DNA of 23,997 nucleotides from JAEZFI01 sp044508215 (GTDB lineage Bacteria > Actinomycetota > Acidimicrobiia > Acidimicrobiales > Microtrichaceae): assembly GCA_044508215.1 (NCBI GenBank), contig JBIQID010000032.1:1-23997 (forward strand), read 5' to 3'. A program made the position numbers and the translations under genes. The notes under the pieces are model-generated. The model was given only the letters and a program-made list of their open reading frames with translations. It searched no databases and had not been told where the DNA came from. Below are positions 23,121 to 23,997 of the stretch, in pieces. Every line of letters begins with the position of its first letter. Within the stretch, counting starts at the first letter, position 1.

Positions 23121-23990
23121 GTGGCGCTGGAGACGTTCGAGGAGAAGGTCGCGGTCGTGACCGGTGCCGGTTCCGGCATCGGTCTCGCCCTCTCACGCCG
23201 GCTCGCTGCCGAAGGGGCGCGGCTGGTGCTCGGCGACGTCCAGGAGGACGCGCTGGCCGAGGCCGTGGCGTCGCTCGAGGCGACGGGCGCAGAGGTCGTG
23301 GGCGTGGTGGCCGACGTGTCGCTGGTCGACGACGTGGAGCGGCTCGGCCGCGCCGCGGTCGACCGCTACGGCGCGCTCCACCTCGCCGTGAACAACGCGG
23401 GGGTCGCCACCGGTGGTCCCATGTGGGAGATCGACCAGCGGACCTGGGAGTGGGTGCTCGGCGTCGACCTCTGGGGCGTCATCCACGGGATCCGCGTCTT
23501 CACGCCGCTGATCATCGAGAGCGGCGGCGGCCACATCGTGAACACCGCCTCGATGGCGGGGCTGACCTCGGTGCCCTTCATGGGGCCGTACAACGTGGCG
23601 AAGCACGGGGTGGTCACGCTCTCCGAGACGCTGCACCACGAGCTCGCCATGCTGCACCCGGAGGTCGGGGTCACCGTCGTGTGCCCCGGCTGGGTGCGCA
23701 CCCGCATCCACGAGAGCGAGCGCAACCGTCCCGAAGGGGTGGAGCGCCGCATCGACCTCGACGCCCCCGGCGAGCCGGGCGACCCCGGCGCCGACATGGG
23801 CGCGATCGTGAGCGGGCTGATCGCCGGTGGCCTCGACCCGAACGACGTCGCCGCCGAGGTGCTCGACGCGGTCCGCAAGGGGCAGGTCTACGTGCTCACC
23901 CACAAGGACTGGTCCTCGGCCGTCACCCGCCGAGCCGAGCGCATGGTCGCCGGCGAAGCCCCCGAGCTGGTGCTCCCCGCCAACGATTAG
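23121..23990 (+). CDS. Short-chain dehydrogenase/reductase (classical SDR)
   Basis: A 289-aa NAD(P)-dependent oxidoreductase of the classical SDR family. TGAGSGIG (14-21) binds the dinucleotide; Asp39 at the end of the second strand (LGDV) favours NAD(H). NNAGV (91-95) is the structural motif, and the catalytic set is Ser144 (NTASMAG), Tyr157 and Lys161 (YNVAK). The C-terminal third, with a Gly/Pro/Asp-rich insert and VYVLTHKDW, resembles SDRs annotated broadly as acting on sterol, acyl or alcohol substrates; the true substrate cannot be read from sequence. The GTG at 23121 is supported by GGGGGA about 4-5 nt upstream. The gene ends 7 bases before the window edge and is complete. Confidence 0.9.
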   Translation: MALETFEEKVAVVTGAGSGIGLALSRRLAAEGARLVLGDVQEDALAEAVASLEATGAEVVGVVADVSLVDDVERLGRAAVDRYGALHLAVNNAGVATGGPMWEIDQRTWEWVLGVDLWGVIHGIRVFTPLIIESGGGHIVNTASMAGLTSVPFMGPYNVAKHGVVTLSETLHHELAMLHPEVGVTVVCPGWVRTRIHESERNRPEGVERRIDLDAPGEPGDPGADMGAIVSGLIAGGLDPNDVAAEVLDAVRKGQVYVLTHKDWSSAVTRRAERMVAGEAPELVLPAND

Positions 23991-23997
23991 TCCTCGA

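Overview
The window is gene-dense, very GC-rich DNA with strong G/C bias at third codon positions. It carries F420 biosynthesis genes, a DUF3499 protein, a DUF5719 protein and a GtrA/GT2 protein, and it uses many GTG starts and GTGA stop/start overlaps. This points to Actinomycetota. A deep lineage such as Acidimicrobiia is my best guess; that is inference, since no rRNA gene is present. The gene set (fbiA/fbiB, phosphomannomutase, SIS-domain isomerase, Trm112-like, sahH) resembles, from memory, the conserved actinobacterial neighbourhood of M. tuberculosis Rv3248c-Rv3262 and the Streptomyces manB/DUF3499/DUF5719 locus.

Layout. 1-450: an operator-like palindrome, a possible 47-aa protein and two strong hairpins. 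451-4206, minus strand: cofE and cofD (overlapping), then gmd and rmd (GDP-4-keto-6-deoxymannose, then GDP-D-rhamnose). 4342-9241, plus strand: a translationally coupled operon of a giant membrane GT2 glycosyltransferase, a DUF5719 surface protein and a membrane-tethered thioredoxin-like protein. 9242-9435: four palindromic repeats between convergent genes. 9436-11379, minus: ftsH. 11503-12418, plus: DUF3499 and a CPBP intramembrane protease. 12640-16503: a small zinc-ribbon protein and a roughly 1150-aa PTPS-related/YfhO-like membrane protein with an acidic tail. 16620-21498: GtrA-GT2 fusion, phosphomannomutase, alpha/beta hydrolase, Trm112-like protein and bifunctional phosphoglucose/phosphomannose isomerase. 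21623-23990: sahH with a structured leader, then an SDR dehydrogenase.

How the genes fit together. The isomerase and phosphomannomutase would take fructose-6-P to mannose-1-P. After a GDP-mannose pyrophosphorylase encoded elsewhere, Gmd and Rmd would make GDP-D-rhamnose. The GtrA-GT2 protein probably charges a polyprenyl phosphate with a sugar, and the two giant polytopic proteins are candidate transferases or assembly factors at the outer membrane face. DUF5719 and the thioredoxin-like protein are coupled to the first of these. CofD and CofE make cofactor F420, and SahH recycles S-adenosylhomocysteine.

No tRNA, rRNA, CRISPR array, insertion sequence, prophage or classical defence system was seen. 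The most notable non-textbook signals are a recurrent leaderless-promoter arrangement (TAnnnT, 7 nt, start codon), the palindromic repeat array and its partial copy elsewhere, a possible pseudoknot in the sahH leader, and the DUF5719/thioredoxin pairing. No gap between genes exceeds 300 bases.
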